The position numbers and the translations under genes were made by a program. Below the pieces are notes generated by a model that did no database searches, was not told the DNA's origin, and was given only the letters and a program-made list of their open reading frames with translations. Shown one piece after another: positions 1 through 11,482 of a stretch of 64,000 nucleotides of DNA; the first letter of the stretch is position 1; every line of letters starts with the position of its first letter. The DNA comes from Spinacia oleracea (Eukaryota > Streptophyta > Magnoliopsida > Caryophyllales > Amaranthaceae), in the NCBI RefSeq assembly GCF_020520425.1, contig NC_079487.1, positions 51,002,719 to 51,066,718 on the forward strand. Direction: 5' to 3'.

Positions 1-835
1 AACACGCACACGAGCATGTCCCACATGCGAGCAGGCCATGCCCGCGCACACGCAAAGCCCGCAGCAGGCCTCGCAGCCCATACGAGCTCGCTGCCATGTG
101 CTCGCAGCCTTGGCGCGCTGGGCCTGGCGTTGCCTTGGGCTGCTGTGACGCGCGCTGGGCTTGCTGGACGTGGGCCTGGCTTCGCGCCGGGCCTTCGTCT
201 AGCAAGCTCTTCCGATGCTTATTCGTACGACGCGCTTCCGATTAATTTTCTGATTCCGGAATTCATTTCCGATACGAACAATATTTAACATTTCCGATTC
301 CGGAATTAATTTCCGTTTCGAACAAATATTTAATATTTCCGTTTCCGGAATTATTTTCCGATTCCGATAATATTTCCGATTCTGACAATATTTCCGATTC
401 CGATAATATTTTCCGATACGTACCATGTTTTTGATTCCGGCAACATCTACGACTTGGATAATATTTATATTTCCGATACGATCCCTATTTCCGTTTCCGG
501 CAATATCATCGTTTCCTTAGTATCCATAATATGCGTTTGACGATTTCAGCTCCCACTGGAACCGAGATCCGTCGATTCCGAATATCCATAGATGGAGTAT
601 TTAGTTCCATTAAATACTTGATCCGTTTACGTACTATTTGTGTGACCCTACGGGTTCAGTCAAGAGTAAGTTGTGGATTAATATTATTAATTCCACTTGA
701 ACTGAAGCGGCCTCTAGCTAGGCATACAGTCCACTTGATCTCACTGAATTTATTAACTTGTATAATTAATACTGAACCGCATTTATTAGACTTACCATTA
801 AATGCATACTTGGACCAAGGGCATTATTTCCTTCA
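1..835 (-). repeat. Copia-type LTR, truncated by the window start
   Basis: This is the same sequence type as the LTRs at 43693-45101 and 56626-58037. It has a GC-rich block with repeated GCGCGC-like words, then an array of TTCCGATTCCGG-like units (about 235-500), then a conserved tail ending TTATTTCCTTCA at 835. In sense orientation (minus strand) that end is the LTR start, TGAAGGAAATAATG. No PPT (GTCTCCCACTTG on the plus strand) follows at 836, unlike at 45102, so this is a solo LTR or a truncated copy. Short ORFs in it are composition artefacts. Confidence 0.8.
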
Positions 836-1026
836 TCTTAGAGTGTGGGTATGTGAATTTGGCAGGACACGTGTTCCAAATTAATCGGTTTTGTGATTTG
901 TTTTTTCTGAGTTTTTTTATAACAACTCATTTTTGTTTAATTAATTATGGTTCACGTGTCCCATCATGTCCTATTGTAGGCTTTCCCCTATCTGGCAGTA
1001 CCAGTCTGCGGCGGGAGCGGAATTTA

Positions 1027-1850
1027 GGCATGCTGTGATGTGTTTCAAAACACATCACAGGGGCATTTTGTATACCATTCATTAAAAATAAAGTACCATT
1101 TCGTTAAACGGGGTACCATTACAACAGGGGAAAAAATAGGGGGGGGGGGGGGGTGCTGGCGGGGGCCATGGCCCCCGCCCATGGTAAGTTCAAGTATTAA
1201 ATATGCACTATAAAAGCACTTGTTTAGTACTCTCTCCGTCCCTTAATACTTGCACCGCTTTCCTTTTCGGACCGTCCCATAATACTTGCACCGCTTCTAT
1301 AAATGGAAATTTATACCAATATTTTATTATTTCTCACACTTACTTACTAACCCCACCTACACCCCTATTCCCTACAAAAATTCATTAAAAAATTCACACC
1401 CCCACTCACCACTCCCCACCTCTTACACATTTCCCACTAACTATATTAAAAAAATACCCCACTATCAACTAACACCCATTAAATTAATAAGTCAATTCAA
1501 ATGTCTTAAACTCCGCGCCGGTCAAACCGATGTGAGTATTAAGGGACGGAGGGAGTATAGCTCAAGTGGTTATTCTCCTTAAAAATTTGAGGTACAAGGA
1601 GGTACAAGGTTCGATACTTAGCTCCCTCAATTTTATACTTAGTTTTTTTTTTTTTCAATGTTATAAAAATTATATGTAAAAATTTGGCCCCCCCTATGTA
1701 TAATTTCTGGTTTCGCCACTGCATTACAATAAAAACATGTACCATTACGATAAAAACATGTGCCATTATGATTTAAACATGTACCATTGAAATTCAATGT
1801 ATTTACATAAATGCCCCTGTGATGTGTTTTGAAACACATTACAGCATGCC
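1027..1850. mobile_element. Non-autonomous TIR transposon with hairpin ends
   Basis: The ends are inverted copies of GGCATGCTGTGATGTGTTT. Each end folds on itself, because CTGTGATGTGTTT is followed at once by its near-complement ending CACATCACAG. The 7-bp direct repeat GAATTTA lies exactly outside both ends (1020-1026 and 1851-1857) and fits a target-site duplication. The interior has scattered GTACCATT words, a 15-base G run at 1139-1153 and a nested Stowaway MITE. No transposase is present. The superfamily is uncertain; hAT-like or MULE-like are possible from the duplication length. Confidence 0.75.
1230..1555. mobile_element. Stowaway-like MITE nested in the TIR element
   Basis: The terminal inverted repeats CTCTCTCCGTCCCTTAATA and its complement (reading TATTAAGGGACGGAGGGAG on the right) are flanked by TA on both sides (1228-1229, 1556-1557). 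This is the Tc1/mariner-derived Stowaway pattern. The interior resembles the MITE at about 37901-38150 in the opposite orientation; both carry a GGTCAAACCG / GACCGGCAC motif. Confidence 0.8.
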
Positions 1851-1857
1851 GAATTTA

Positions 1858-3600
1858 CTTCCTCGTCTACGGCCAACAAGACTCAACCTGCCCAAGAAAA
1901 ATAACTAATAAATATTCTCTGATAGTGTGTCAAACCTCTGATAGTGTGCCAACCCATGAATTCAAGCAAATCAAACTTAGTAATATAACATATGATATAC
2001 CACAAAAGACAGTTCAGTAAATATGTGTTTATTCAAAGTTATTAGTAAGCTAAACCTCAAAATTTAACAAAGATTAAAAAGACTTGTTATTAATGAAATC
2101 GGACAACTTTCGTGGCATATATTGTGGCACAATTGAAGATTTCTAGTAGTGAAAAATGTAATGTGATAGGCACTATTCACAACTTAGAGTTATTGATTTT
2201 CAATTTCCCGTAATAGTTTGTTTTCGTTTCTACTCCCCAATCTTTATCTACGAGTTATTATAATAACTAGTAACGATGATAGAGTATGAAGTTTTTATCA
2301 TTATATAATATTTTTAAGATATCCATTATATCTACAATTATAATAGTATAAGATAACAAGAATAAAAATCACAACTATATAACATATGTAAGAGTCGTTC
2401 TCTTTACCTAAAAACTAATGCTCACGTCCAATAATAGATTCAAAAATAAAAGTTAAAATAAGGTCTTATCAGGTCAATAAGTTTCAACAAATTTCAACAT
2501 ATCATGTCAACAAGTTTACACTAATTATATAGTTTACTCTCTTGCAATCATGAATGATCATATCCAAATAGTACAATCCAGGGCAATCAATTTTAATCAG
2601 TTTCAAATAGTAGAATCCCAATTTTGATAACCTTGTTGTACTTCCCATATGCTAAAATAGATGTTACACTCACATATGCACAAAGTGGTACGAGTTTGAA
2701 ATTATGATAGAAACCAGGATATCATAGGTTGTAGGTTGCACGAAAAAGGAAAACGAAAACATATCGATACTGGGAAACATATTTAAAGAAGCTCGAAATT
2801 TTGTTTATCGGCCAAGCGTTCCATTATTATCCTATAAAATTGAGAAATGTTTATTTCTAAGATGGGACATGTTTTGAGACGTTTTCAATTTCCGAAACGT
2901 TTTCGGAAACGGTGAACTTCCAAAGATTTTGTTTTCGAGCAACATAATATAGGAATCAAAATTGATTCATCATACCACATGTTTGGTTCGGTTCTATAAT
3001 GAATAAGGTCTTATACTCTCTTGCAATCTACAGGACTTATCAAGTCCAATCAGTTCCTATAATTAAGTTTCAATCATGCCAATAAGGTATATAGTTTTAC
3101 CCTTAGTTATGATGTATTTCGAATTAGATCAACTGTTTTAACGAATTAAAATATAGCCATTCGAGCCTAACCGACATAGAATTATATAATTTTAGTCTAA
3201 ATAAGTTCAAACAACATAACAACAAAGAGAGTAACAAAATATATAAGTTACTTATTAGTTCAGATAAAGTAATATTTTATTATTCAATTAAATACTTAAG
3301 TACTCCATATGTGATATCGAATAAGATTCATTTGTTCAAACAAGTTACGTTTGATTTTTTAGTTAAATATTAAAATGCAGCATGGTACTCTTTATACCAT
3401 AGTTTAAACAACTCGAAAGACCGAATACCCAATTTAATCCATTCCAAGTTTAAAACCGAATACTCAATTGTTTATCTCACCCCTAGTTATAAACACTTAT
3501 CTTTTAAATTTTTAACTTTTAAAAATCTAAAAAACAAAACCCTTAGATTTTTATAAAAGCGGGATTAAAATTGAGAATGGCGGGCTTCCGCACATCTATA
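1858..3600. other. AT-rich intergenic sequence, no gene seen
   Basis: No long reading frame, splice structure or clear repeat was found. The sequence is uniformly AT-rich, with many stops in all frames. Confidence 0.6.
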
Positions 3601-5806
3601 ATTTTTGGGAATGGCGGGCTACCTCTCTAGTGAATAATTAGAAAAAAGAAAAGAAAAATAATGAAGCACACAAATTTCCACTCTCCTTCAACTTCTTCCC
3701 AACTCCGATCCCTACTCTTCAATGGATGAACTCCCTGCTCCACAAATCCATTCCAATTAATCAGTTCCATGAGCAACGCCAAATTCACTGGTGTTTTAAC
3801 GACGTCAATCTCAACAAGTCCGAGCAATCAACACCCTTCATTCCGCCATCAAAGGTGATCCCTTATCTACCAATTCCTTGGAATCGGAGCTCTATAGTTC
3901 CATTGGCTAGAAATCATTAACTAATCCGTTCGTAAGGCGTCTCAAAGTTCCTCGGGCAATTTTCTCCTTTTCTCCCGCGCCTTAATTTTTTCCCCCAAAT
4001 TTCTAGGGTTTATTTAGGATTCTTTCAAAGTTCGAATAATTTTTTAGTTTATCCCCAATTTGGTAAATTTGGTGGTTTGTCGTCGTTGTTTATTGAATTA
4101 TTTCTCAAAGTCTTCCTCCCCGAATTTCTAGTGTTTTGCTGAGTTTTTGCTATACATTGTATTAGCTTCTTCAACCTTGTATTCTTATCAGTCCCCCCCC
4201 CCCCCCCCCCCAAATAATTTTTCTTTTGTTGATTGCACTTAGGTTTTGTGTTTTTTAGATAGCTTCAGTGCAGGTGCATTGATGAACTTTAGGCTATCCG
4301 TTTGAACCTACAAATAAGCAAGTGCAATCTTATTTTGTGTGTTGTGTTTTTGTTTATCGAGCAATCTACCACTTTCTTCCTGCTTTGATTTTTGTATGGC
4401 TGTAGGATCTTGCAGCTTATAGATCACACAAGCTATGCGTTGTCAGATTTTGAAGGTGACCACACCCCGATTGCCAATGATGAGTTTATCGGATCAGATG
4501 TCATCTTAGGGACCAAGAAAATAGAGGCAAGTCCATTCCAGTCTTGTTGATCTGTTGAACATCGTAGATCATCTTACATATCTCTAGTTAAGACTTATAC
4601 ATCTGCATATAATAATTTTGGGGGGGGGGGGGGGCAGTTGAATGTGCATCAATTGATTGTGCTGTTGGAGGGTCATCTATGTGTCGATTACTGTATGTAG
4701 TGTTTTTCTTCTCTTGTTTCTATTAACTACTAATAATAATATTCAGTAGTTATCAAGTGCCCCGACACTTACTGGACCCAGAATATCACTAGTTTCAGTC
4801 ATGCAGGTATTTCATTATTCTCATCTCTTCTGATTTTCCTAAAAGATAAGCTATATAAGTAAAATCTAGCTACTGCAAGACCATACTCGTTTGTCGTGGA
4901 TATTGATAGCTATTTTTCGTCATTTGATCTTACTTGTACTACAGGCAAGAAACAACACTCATGTTCTGGTCTCAGTCTCACTAAAACTTTTCAGTGACCG
5001 GTAAACTTGTCTAGTTGTCTGCCTCTATAAAATAACTTTATGTCTCTGTTCTCTTTTTTATTGGAGTTTATATTTATTTAGTTTTATATTATTGAATCAT
5101 GTTTCCTTGCTCAAATTTTTTAAGATCAGGAGTGCAAAAGGCTGGGAGCTCGACTAGGTAAATACTTAACAGGGCATCAACTTGGAATTTTCTGTTTTGT
5201 GAGCATTTCATTTGGAGAGAATATTACAACTTTCTTCTCATTGGTTCAATCAGTTGCTATGCTGATCAGTATCAGTTTTGACCTCTAAAATTAACTCGTA
5301 AATCTTCCTTGGCTAGTCTGATGTTCTGAAACACACTTTTGAACTAGGTTATAACTGTTTCAGTTTTGAATATATCACTTATAATTGTAATTGTGTTATG
5401 TTACAGTTGCTGATGACCTCACTGTGCACCCTAACCTTCATGGTGGATATCTTGCTTTAATTTCATAGGTACTTTAATGATTCTCTTTCTTCTGGTCAGT
5501 AAACGAATGTTCTTCAACCTGCTTGAATGTTTTCTTCAGTAGATCAACTTCAATAATATAATGAAAATAAATTCATGTTTCCACATTTGAAACTTTTAGT
5601 ATAGTACCCATATGATGTAACATAGTACTATACCAAAAATTTCCTTAATAGACTAATATTGAAGTTACTCTTAAACCGATGTTTTGTTACCTATCATAGT
5701 ATCATGTTTATGTTTCCATTCAATACTAAAAATAAAATCCACCCGACTCATGTTGCTCCACAACAAGTATCTGATTTACTAATGTATTAGTTCGACATCT
5801 GTATCT
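3600..5806 (+). other. Possible unidentified transcription unit with candidate exons
   Basis: Several traits of a plant gene occur in order: a CT-rich stretch resembling a 5' UTR and the word TCTAGGGTTT (about 3660-4015); a segment near 4404-4525 with one stop-free frame (reading [16 protein letters not shown]) bounded by AG and GT signals; and short AG...GT bounded segments near 4750-4806, 4945-5000 and 5130-5157. I could not join these into one convincing protein or assign a family. Homopolymer runs sit inside (19 C at 4193-4211, 15 G at 4620-4634). The region ends where the retroelement at 5808 inserted; sequence beyond 16789 may be its continuation. It could equally be a decayed gene. Confidence 0.3.
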
Positions 5807-5807
5807 T

Positions 5808-7595
5808 TGAGGGGGTCGAAAAAGCACGAGGCTAATGCGTGACCTCGTCCCTCGTGGGTGTGACGCTTCTTTTTGTCAAATCAAGTGTAATTGGATTTCC
5901 TGTGAGTTTACACCCAATTGACTAGTAATATAGGAGTCGCCATTCAGTTTTTAACGACAATGAGAAAAACTGACAAAACCCGGTTATCGTGACATAAAGG
6001 GAGTGCAATTATGTTTGACCACGACGGCCGTAGGTTCCCTTGTGATCCCTGGTGTGGGGATCTCTCAACATACACCCGCAAGGTAGAGATTGAGGGTTCG
6101 GGGGACTGTAACTACCGAGAGGAGTACTCGCTCTTCGATAACTCCAGAGGCAGGATATCCTTACTAGCTCAGCATAAATAATTGAAGGGACATGTGTTAA
6201 CTATTAAACTAATCTGAGTTGATTTTAACAATATGCAACATATAATACTAATTCGAGCGCGATTATCTGATTTAGATTGTATTAAGGGACCTAGCATGAT
6301 AATCCGATTTCCCAAAAATATTATATTTATTAGGCGTGATAGAACAATCAGATTCAATTAGTTTAACATATCATAAAAGGGCGAGGAAAGAAATTAAATC
6401 ATGGAAAAGGGACACATTACGACGCACCCTTGAGAGGTGCGTCACGGTTCTCAGAAAACTAACCACTTTGACTTTGCTATTTCTCCTTTTATTTAACGAA
6501 TCTCAAGTTACGGGACATTTCCTTCCCGCAGCAGGTACCGGCACCGGGGCCACATTTGCCGGCGAGTCACCATCATCGTCCGATGATACCGCTAGCCTTT
6601 TTTTTTTCTATTTGTAGGCCGGGCCTAGGGTTTCAAATCCCTAAAATAAGTCAAGCTTAATAACAATCTACGCTGACTTTCTGAAGCCCTACTTGCAACC
6701 TTAAAAAGAACCCTGATTTCTCCAACGAAAGCAATCGACATGATGATTCCTAGCGAAAACTCGCGAAAAGGAATCAAGCCGTTTACTAATTTGGGGCCAA
6801 TCTTTCGCAATATACCTCAATACAGCACCAATTGATGGGGAGGATACGTTCTGTTCGATTTATGGATCGATTGCAACAGAAAGCGTGATCAATTCCGCAG
6901 CATGAGGCTTAGGCTTAGGGGTTGGAGTCAATACTCAGAATAATAATTGTGTGTTGTTCTTTTTTCACGTCGAACTTGGGCTATATTTATAGAAAAGAGT
7001 TCGTCGAAAGATAGAATTGTAGAGCTCTAATCCACGAGGAATTAGGAAAGAACACGTCCCAGGTAATTTCAGCGCCCAGGCCTGGGCGCCGAAGATTTCG
7101 GCGCCCAGAGCCAGGCGTTGAAATAGGATCTGGGCTGTTTTCTTAGTCAGATTCGGATTCCTAGAATCCGGAGTGTTTGAGACTTAATCGAGTCTTTTAG
7201 TGCGTATTAACCTTGTGACGAAATGCGTTTGGGCCCGTTACGAACTCTAGGCTCGTTAGGATTTTAATTAATACGTGACTCTTATTTTCGAATCATACTA
7301 GGAATAGGATTGTAATCTCTATCTCATTTAGGATTTATGTTGGAGTGCATCACCTAATTCTGACAGGTTTCTATCTTTTATGACTTGCCACTTTTAACAA
7401 CTACCCATTACGGCAGTTACTATTTTTAGCAAGTTTCCATAAATAGTAGGTTCCTATAAATAGCAGGTTTCGGGTGAAATGAAAAGGGGTGATCGAGATT
7501 CGTTATTTTATAGGAGATGCGTTGTCAATTGGAGATTTATGCTTTCATCATCGAACCTTCACTTTCGGGAATGGGGACAAAAGTAGGTGTCTACA
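5808..7595 (-). repeat. 3' LTR of element A (1788 bp)
   Basis: It matches 15361-16783 almost base for base along most of its length, starting from TGAGGGGGTCGAAAAAGC. It has 324 bp (6518-6841) that the other LTR lacks, and an additional palindromic stretch of about 36 bp near 7081-7115. A TATAAATA box on the minus strand lies at about 6982-6991. Short ORFs at 6169-6357 and 6336-6617 recur in both LTRs but look like chance frames. Confidence 0.9.
7066..7125. repeat. Double GC palindrome, copy 1 (3' LTR)
   Basis: Two adjacent palindromes of the form TTTCAGCGCCCAGG / CTGGGCGC and TTCGGCGCCCAG / GGCGTTGAAA. The matching place in the 5' LTR (16297-16323) keeps only the outer halves. Confidence 0.85.
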
Positions 7596-7611
7596 GTTAG
7601 CCCCCACTTTG
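7596..7611 (-). other. Polypurine tract of element A
   Basis: In sense orientation the sequence AAAGTGGGGGCTAAC directly precedes the 3' LTR start TGTAGACACC. A purine-rich tract at this place primes plus-strand DNA synthesis in LTR elements. Confidence 0.85.
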
Positions 7612-8009
7612 ACTAAGTCTTGGAGTAAGACGATGGTCAAAGTACTAGACGGAGTGCATCACACAAGCCATGGTGACCTGTTTTTTGCGAGGGTCTCACG
7701 AGCCCCCGACTGATAACATTTGACTTAAGGGTCATCACTTGAAGTGTCGACATATCCCTCACGTGTCATTGGGATTTGTCAACGGATAGTATAGAAACTC
7801 CCTCACTTTGTCATTGGAAGTATCCAAAGAGGCGTAGAAAACTCCCTCACTTTGTCATTGGGAGTAGCTACTTGATGTTTTCGAAATCAAAGCTATAAAG
7901 TGTAATTGGGCCTTGCCAAGCCCAATCACGAGGTAAAAATGTTTTTAAAGATTCTCATTTTCAGGGTTAGCTAAACGAGAAAACCCCCTTGTTTTTATGG
8001 GACGTAAAA

Positions 8010-8405
8010 CGAAGGAAAATCCAGCACATCGTTCTTTTTTTGAAAAAAACGGAAAACCAATCCTTTAATTTTTGGAAAAAAGGAAAACTACTCACATCGC
8101 CTTTTTTTTTTTTTGGAAAAACGGAAAACCAATATTTTAAAGGGAAAGCTACTCACATCGCTTTTTTGGAAAAACGGAAAACCAATCCTTTAAAAAAAGG
8201 AAAGCTACTCACATCGCTTTTTTGGAAAAACGGAAAACCAATCCTTTAAAAAAGGAAAGCTACTCACATCGCTTTTTTGGAAAACCGGAAAACCAATCCT
8301 AAAAAAAAGAAAGCTACTCACATCGTTTTTTTGGAAAAACGGAAAACCAATCCTTTAAAAAAAGGAAAGCTACTCACATCGCTTTTTTGGAAAAACGGAA
8401 AACCA
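8010..8405. repeat. Tandem repeat, about 55-bp unit, roughly 7 copies
   Basis: The word CTCACATCG recurs at 8091, 8152, 8208, 8263, 8317 and 8373, giving spacings of 61, 56, 55, 54 and 56 bp; a divergent first copy lies near 8023. Each unit holds GGAAAACCAATCC and an A/T run. The array lies between the PPT and the antisense gene. Low-complexity Lys/Asn-rich ORFs across it (7989-8249, 8277-8468) are by-products of the repeat. Confidence 0.9.
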
Positions 8406-8469
8406 GAAAAGTTATCGCTGCAACGACTAAGGACCTGCGCGGCTAGTGACGCAGACCCCGCCGGCTGAA

Positions 8470-9680
8470 GATGGAGAGCCTTGTCCGTTGAGGGTGGACG
8501 TCCATGAATTCGTTATTCGATTTGGAACTCGCGCGGTTCGTGGCGTGATCTTGCCCAATTGAGGTGGGCAAGTCCCTATTTCATTGGTTCTTGTGATTTC
8601 TTTTGAGAATTTCTTTTCTTATTCATTCTCGCAGGAGCGAATTCTTTCGAGGGATGCTCGGATTTTCGTTGTAACCTGAATATGGGTTGACAACGTGCTT
8701 AGACGGACCATTGCTTTGTGGTCATCTTCTTTCGTGGTTTTTGAGCTAGTCTTTATGGCTCGATTTTGCCACCACTTGGGTCTTTGATCAGAGGACCACG
8801 TACAAGTATCAACGGCGACCTTTGCTCTGAGATCGAAGTCCGTTTTTCTTTAGTTTATCCAGACATGGGACTGTATATAGCGTAGTCCGGGAATATGATT
8901 TTAACTCCGCGCACTCTTTGTTGGAGTATATATTTTTTCGCGAGCCCCCGAGCACTTGGGCTTGTCGGTCATTTTTCGCCAAGAGAGGGATGTTTATAAC
9001 GTCTTTTAATCATGTTTGGGGTCGCGCTCGTATGTGCGAGCGACCTTTATAGTGGTGTGCTATTTTGGTGAAGTCGTGGAGTGCGACTTCAGTTTTCGGG
9101 CGACAAAGTTTATTTCCCATAACATCCGGTTTGGCTTGGCCCGGATTAATCTTTTGACAGACAAACATTTTTTATTTTGAGAAACCAACGACTTAACGAT
9201 TTTTTTTTTTTGGTGTTTCGAAGAATGACTTTGATATTTATTTTGCTCATATTTGTTTTGAAAAGTGTACACATATATTCCTTGAGACAAGTCTAAGTTT
9301 CGATCAAGTTTTAACATTCATTTTTGCTATTTGGGTGCTAAAGGTGCTTTTGGGATTGATCTTAATGCAATAGGGCCTCGTGTCTAGCAACACGGTTTTA
9401 AGTCCTATCCTGTTCCGCGTTTTGTGAAATCTGGGCCTTGGGCTGCATTTTCGGCGCCCAAGGCTAGGCGTTAATTATTCCGGCGCCCAGCCATGGGCGC
9501 TGAAAGTCCTTTCCTGGCGAATTTTGATTTTCGGATTTCTTAACGCGTTTCCCAATGGGATCAGGATGTCACTTGATGTCTTCAGCTATATATAGGGGCT
9601 AGATACGTCCCTATTTCCCATCACTCTCAATTTCCTTCTCTCTTGTAATTGTTGCGTTTTAATTACTCCTTGCTTTTGTC
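8470..9680 (+). promoter_or_regulatory. Presumed upstream region of the antisense gene in element A
   Basis: No coding frame is supported. A double GC palindrome lies at about 9447-9505. TATATATAGG occurs near 9587-9596, about 90 bp before the ATG at 9681, and is followed by a CT-rich stretch (CACTCTCAATTTCC...) like a plant 5' leader. This suggests that the antisense gene has its own promoter inside the element. Promoter activity is inferred. Confidence 0.4.
9447..9505. repeat. Double GC palindrome, copy 2
   Basis: TTTTCGGCGCCCAAGG...GGCGTTAA is followed by CCGGCGCCCAGCCATGGGCG and CTGAAAG. It lies upstream of the antisense gene. Confidence 0.8.
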
Positions 9681-10322
9681 ATGTCGATTCCTCCTTTCTC
9701 ACGCCAACGGGCTGTTAGGCGTTGGCTACGAGCCCTTACTCCTACAGAAAAGGCTTTGTTGAAAGAATACCACTTAGAGGCACTTTTAGGCTTACAACAA
9801 ATTAATATTGATTACAACTTTCTGCATGCAGCCCTAAGCTTTTGGGATTCCGATCATCATGTTTTTATTTTTCGGGGCAACGAAATATGTCCTTTGCCAG
9901 ATGAATTTGCTGCGATCCTTGGTTATCCTACTAATGCTACTCCTGCCACTCCTGGCACCATTGAAGAGGGTAAAACAACCATAGGGGCTTTCCTAAGACT
10001 AGATGCTAACATGCTTGCTGAGATTGTTGTAGGTGATGAGGTTAATTTGGCAAAACTTGTAAAACATCATTTTAGGCCTAGTAAAAATATGACCGAACAG
10101 AAATTGAACATTCGGGCCCTTGTATTTTGCTTGTTGAATCATTATTTGCTGTCGAATAATAATGGCGAGTTCGGTGACATAAGGTTGATCCCCTTGATTA
10201 GCCAGATGGAAAGTTGCTATTCTATTATGCCGTTGGTTGTTGCCGAGACTTTGATGAGTGCGGATGAGCTGAAGAAGGTTGCCAAATCTGAATATTTTAA
10301 GGGGAGCCCCCAATTGCTGCAG

Positions 10323-10509
10323 GTAATCGATCTTTTCCTTGCGCACATATACGTTTTTTTTGTATATTTTTTATTCGCCCCGCATTGGAGCTGATTTTCA
10401 GCGCCCAGGACTGGGCGCTAGGATTTTCGGCGCCTGGCCCTGGGCGTTGAAACTGCGCCCCAGGAACCGTTTATTATTTTTTTGATCTGATCGTACCCGT
10501 TTTTTGCAG
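10323..10509 (+). other. Intron of the antisense gene, containing a double GC palindrome
   Basis: GT at 10323 and AG at 10509 join two coding parts in the same phase (QLLQ to IWLMERL). The intron holds one of the six copies of the GCGCCCAG...CTGGGCGC palindrome pair (10396-10465), so the repeat lies in transcribed but non-coding sequence here. Confidence 0.65.
10396..10465. repeat. Double GC palindrome, copy 3 (intron)
   Basis: TTTCAGCGCCCAGGACTGGG continues as CGCTAGGATTTTCGGCGCC, TGGCCCTGGGCG and TTGAAA. It lies fully inside the antisense gene's intron. Confidence 0.85.
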
Positions 10510-11482
10510 ATTTGGCTCATGGAACGACTAGGCTTTTGGAAACTCCTGCCGATCCTAAACATTATCGCCCTATAGCCTTGGGTAACCGAAAATATTTGCA
10601 CCGAGGCCAAGACGAGGCCGAGTGGGCCTCCTTTTTTACTCATGGTATCTGTTCTATTAAGTGGGTGGTACCGTGGTGGGGTTTGACTACTATGACGGGG
10701 GGTTCTGATGTATCGGTTTATGTTTCCTTGTTGGGGCTATCTCGGCCCATTTATATCTTCCCTTACCGAGTCATGCGTCAATACGGTTTAAGGCAGACTA
10801 TCCCCTTTTCTGATACGGTACCACCTAAAGTAGCGGCCTTTTCACAAGCACAGGTTCAAGCATGGGCTAAGTATTATGATGGTCTCCCGCGTTGGGCCGT
10901 AGCTACAAATGGCTTTGTGGGTCTTTCTGAAAACTACAAGTTGTGGATGAGCTCCGATGATAAGGCTGTGAGGACCAAGGCTCGTAATGGGGAGCCGGCT
11001 GAGCTTTTGATACCTCGTATTCGGGTTAGATATGAGGGCCGTGATTCTGCCAATCCTCGCACCCATGGTATTAAAACTGTGAAAGCTCGTCCTGATCGAA
11101 AGCGAAAGGAAGTTCCTCCCCGTTCTAGTTCAAGGCCCAAGAAGATGCCTAACATGAAGGGGCCTGCCGTTGTTAAAGGAAATGCAGGCTCTCGCGGAGA
11201 TCGTCGCCGGAACAATGTATGGGTTAGGAAGGCTCAACCGCCAGTAGAAACAGTAATCCAGTTGATGTTGATAATCCTTCCCCTACCATTGTCTGTGCCC
11301 TTGAGGCTGAGCGGGCTATAACCGAGAATGTTTCTGAAGCCTTGGCGTCTTTGGAAGTTAGTGTCCAGGAGCCAGTTCTTATCGAGATTGATATAGGGGC
11401 AGCGCAGAAGACTGTAGGGGTGGATCCTGCGAACGTTGCCCTCTACAAGACTTTATTTGATGATCCGGAAGAACTAGAGTAG

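Larger units (their letters stand above)
9681..11482 (+). pseudogene. Plant-mobile-domain-like protein gene carried antisense in element A, two frameshifts
   Basis: Exon 1 (9681-10322, 214 codons) begins MSIPPFSRQRAVRRWLRALT and contains FIFRGNEICPLPDEFAAILG, the style of the N-terminal part of plant mobile domain / aminotransferase-like / DUF7745 proteins found in many plant transposons. It ends CTGCAG before GTAATC. An intron of 187 bp ends TTTTTTGCAG at 10509, and exon 2 opens IWLMERL in the same phase. The frame then breaks at about 10531 and resumes in the frame that reads HYRPIALGNRKYLHR up to a basic region (RPDRKRKEVPPRSSSRPKK). A second break near 11250 leads to an acidic tail ending at a TAG at 11480-11482. 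The gene runs opposite to the element and lacks its own mobility functions. Its role is unknown; the family is thought to derive from cellular PMD genes. The frameshifts suggest that this copy is dead or recently decayed. Confidence 0.7.

Noticed and set aside
1-426. ORFs with RNRKYCRNRK-like repeats and GC-rich Ala/Gly frames
   Set aside because: The same frames recur in every LTR copy and derive from the TTCCGG array and the GC block; not proteins.
6336-6617. ORF of 93 codons in the 3' LTR as a gene
   Set aside because: The 5' LTR copy (15889-16134) shares only the first half; the frame changes at the 324-bp difference, so it is not conserved.
7989-8468. Lys/Asn-rich ORFs
   Set aside because: They are direct readings of the 55-bp tandem array; unit lengths that are not multiples of three change frames between copies.
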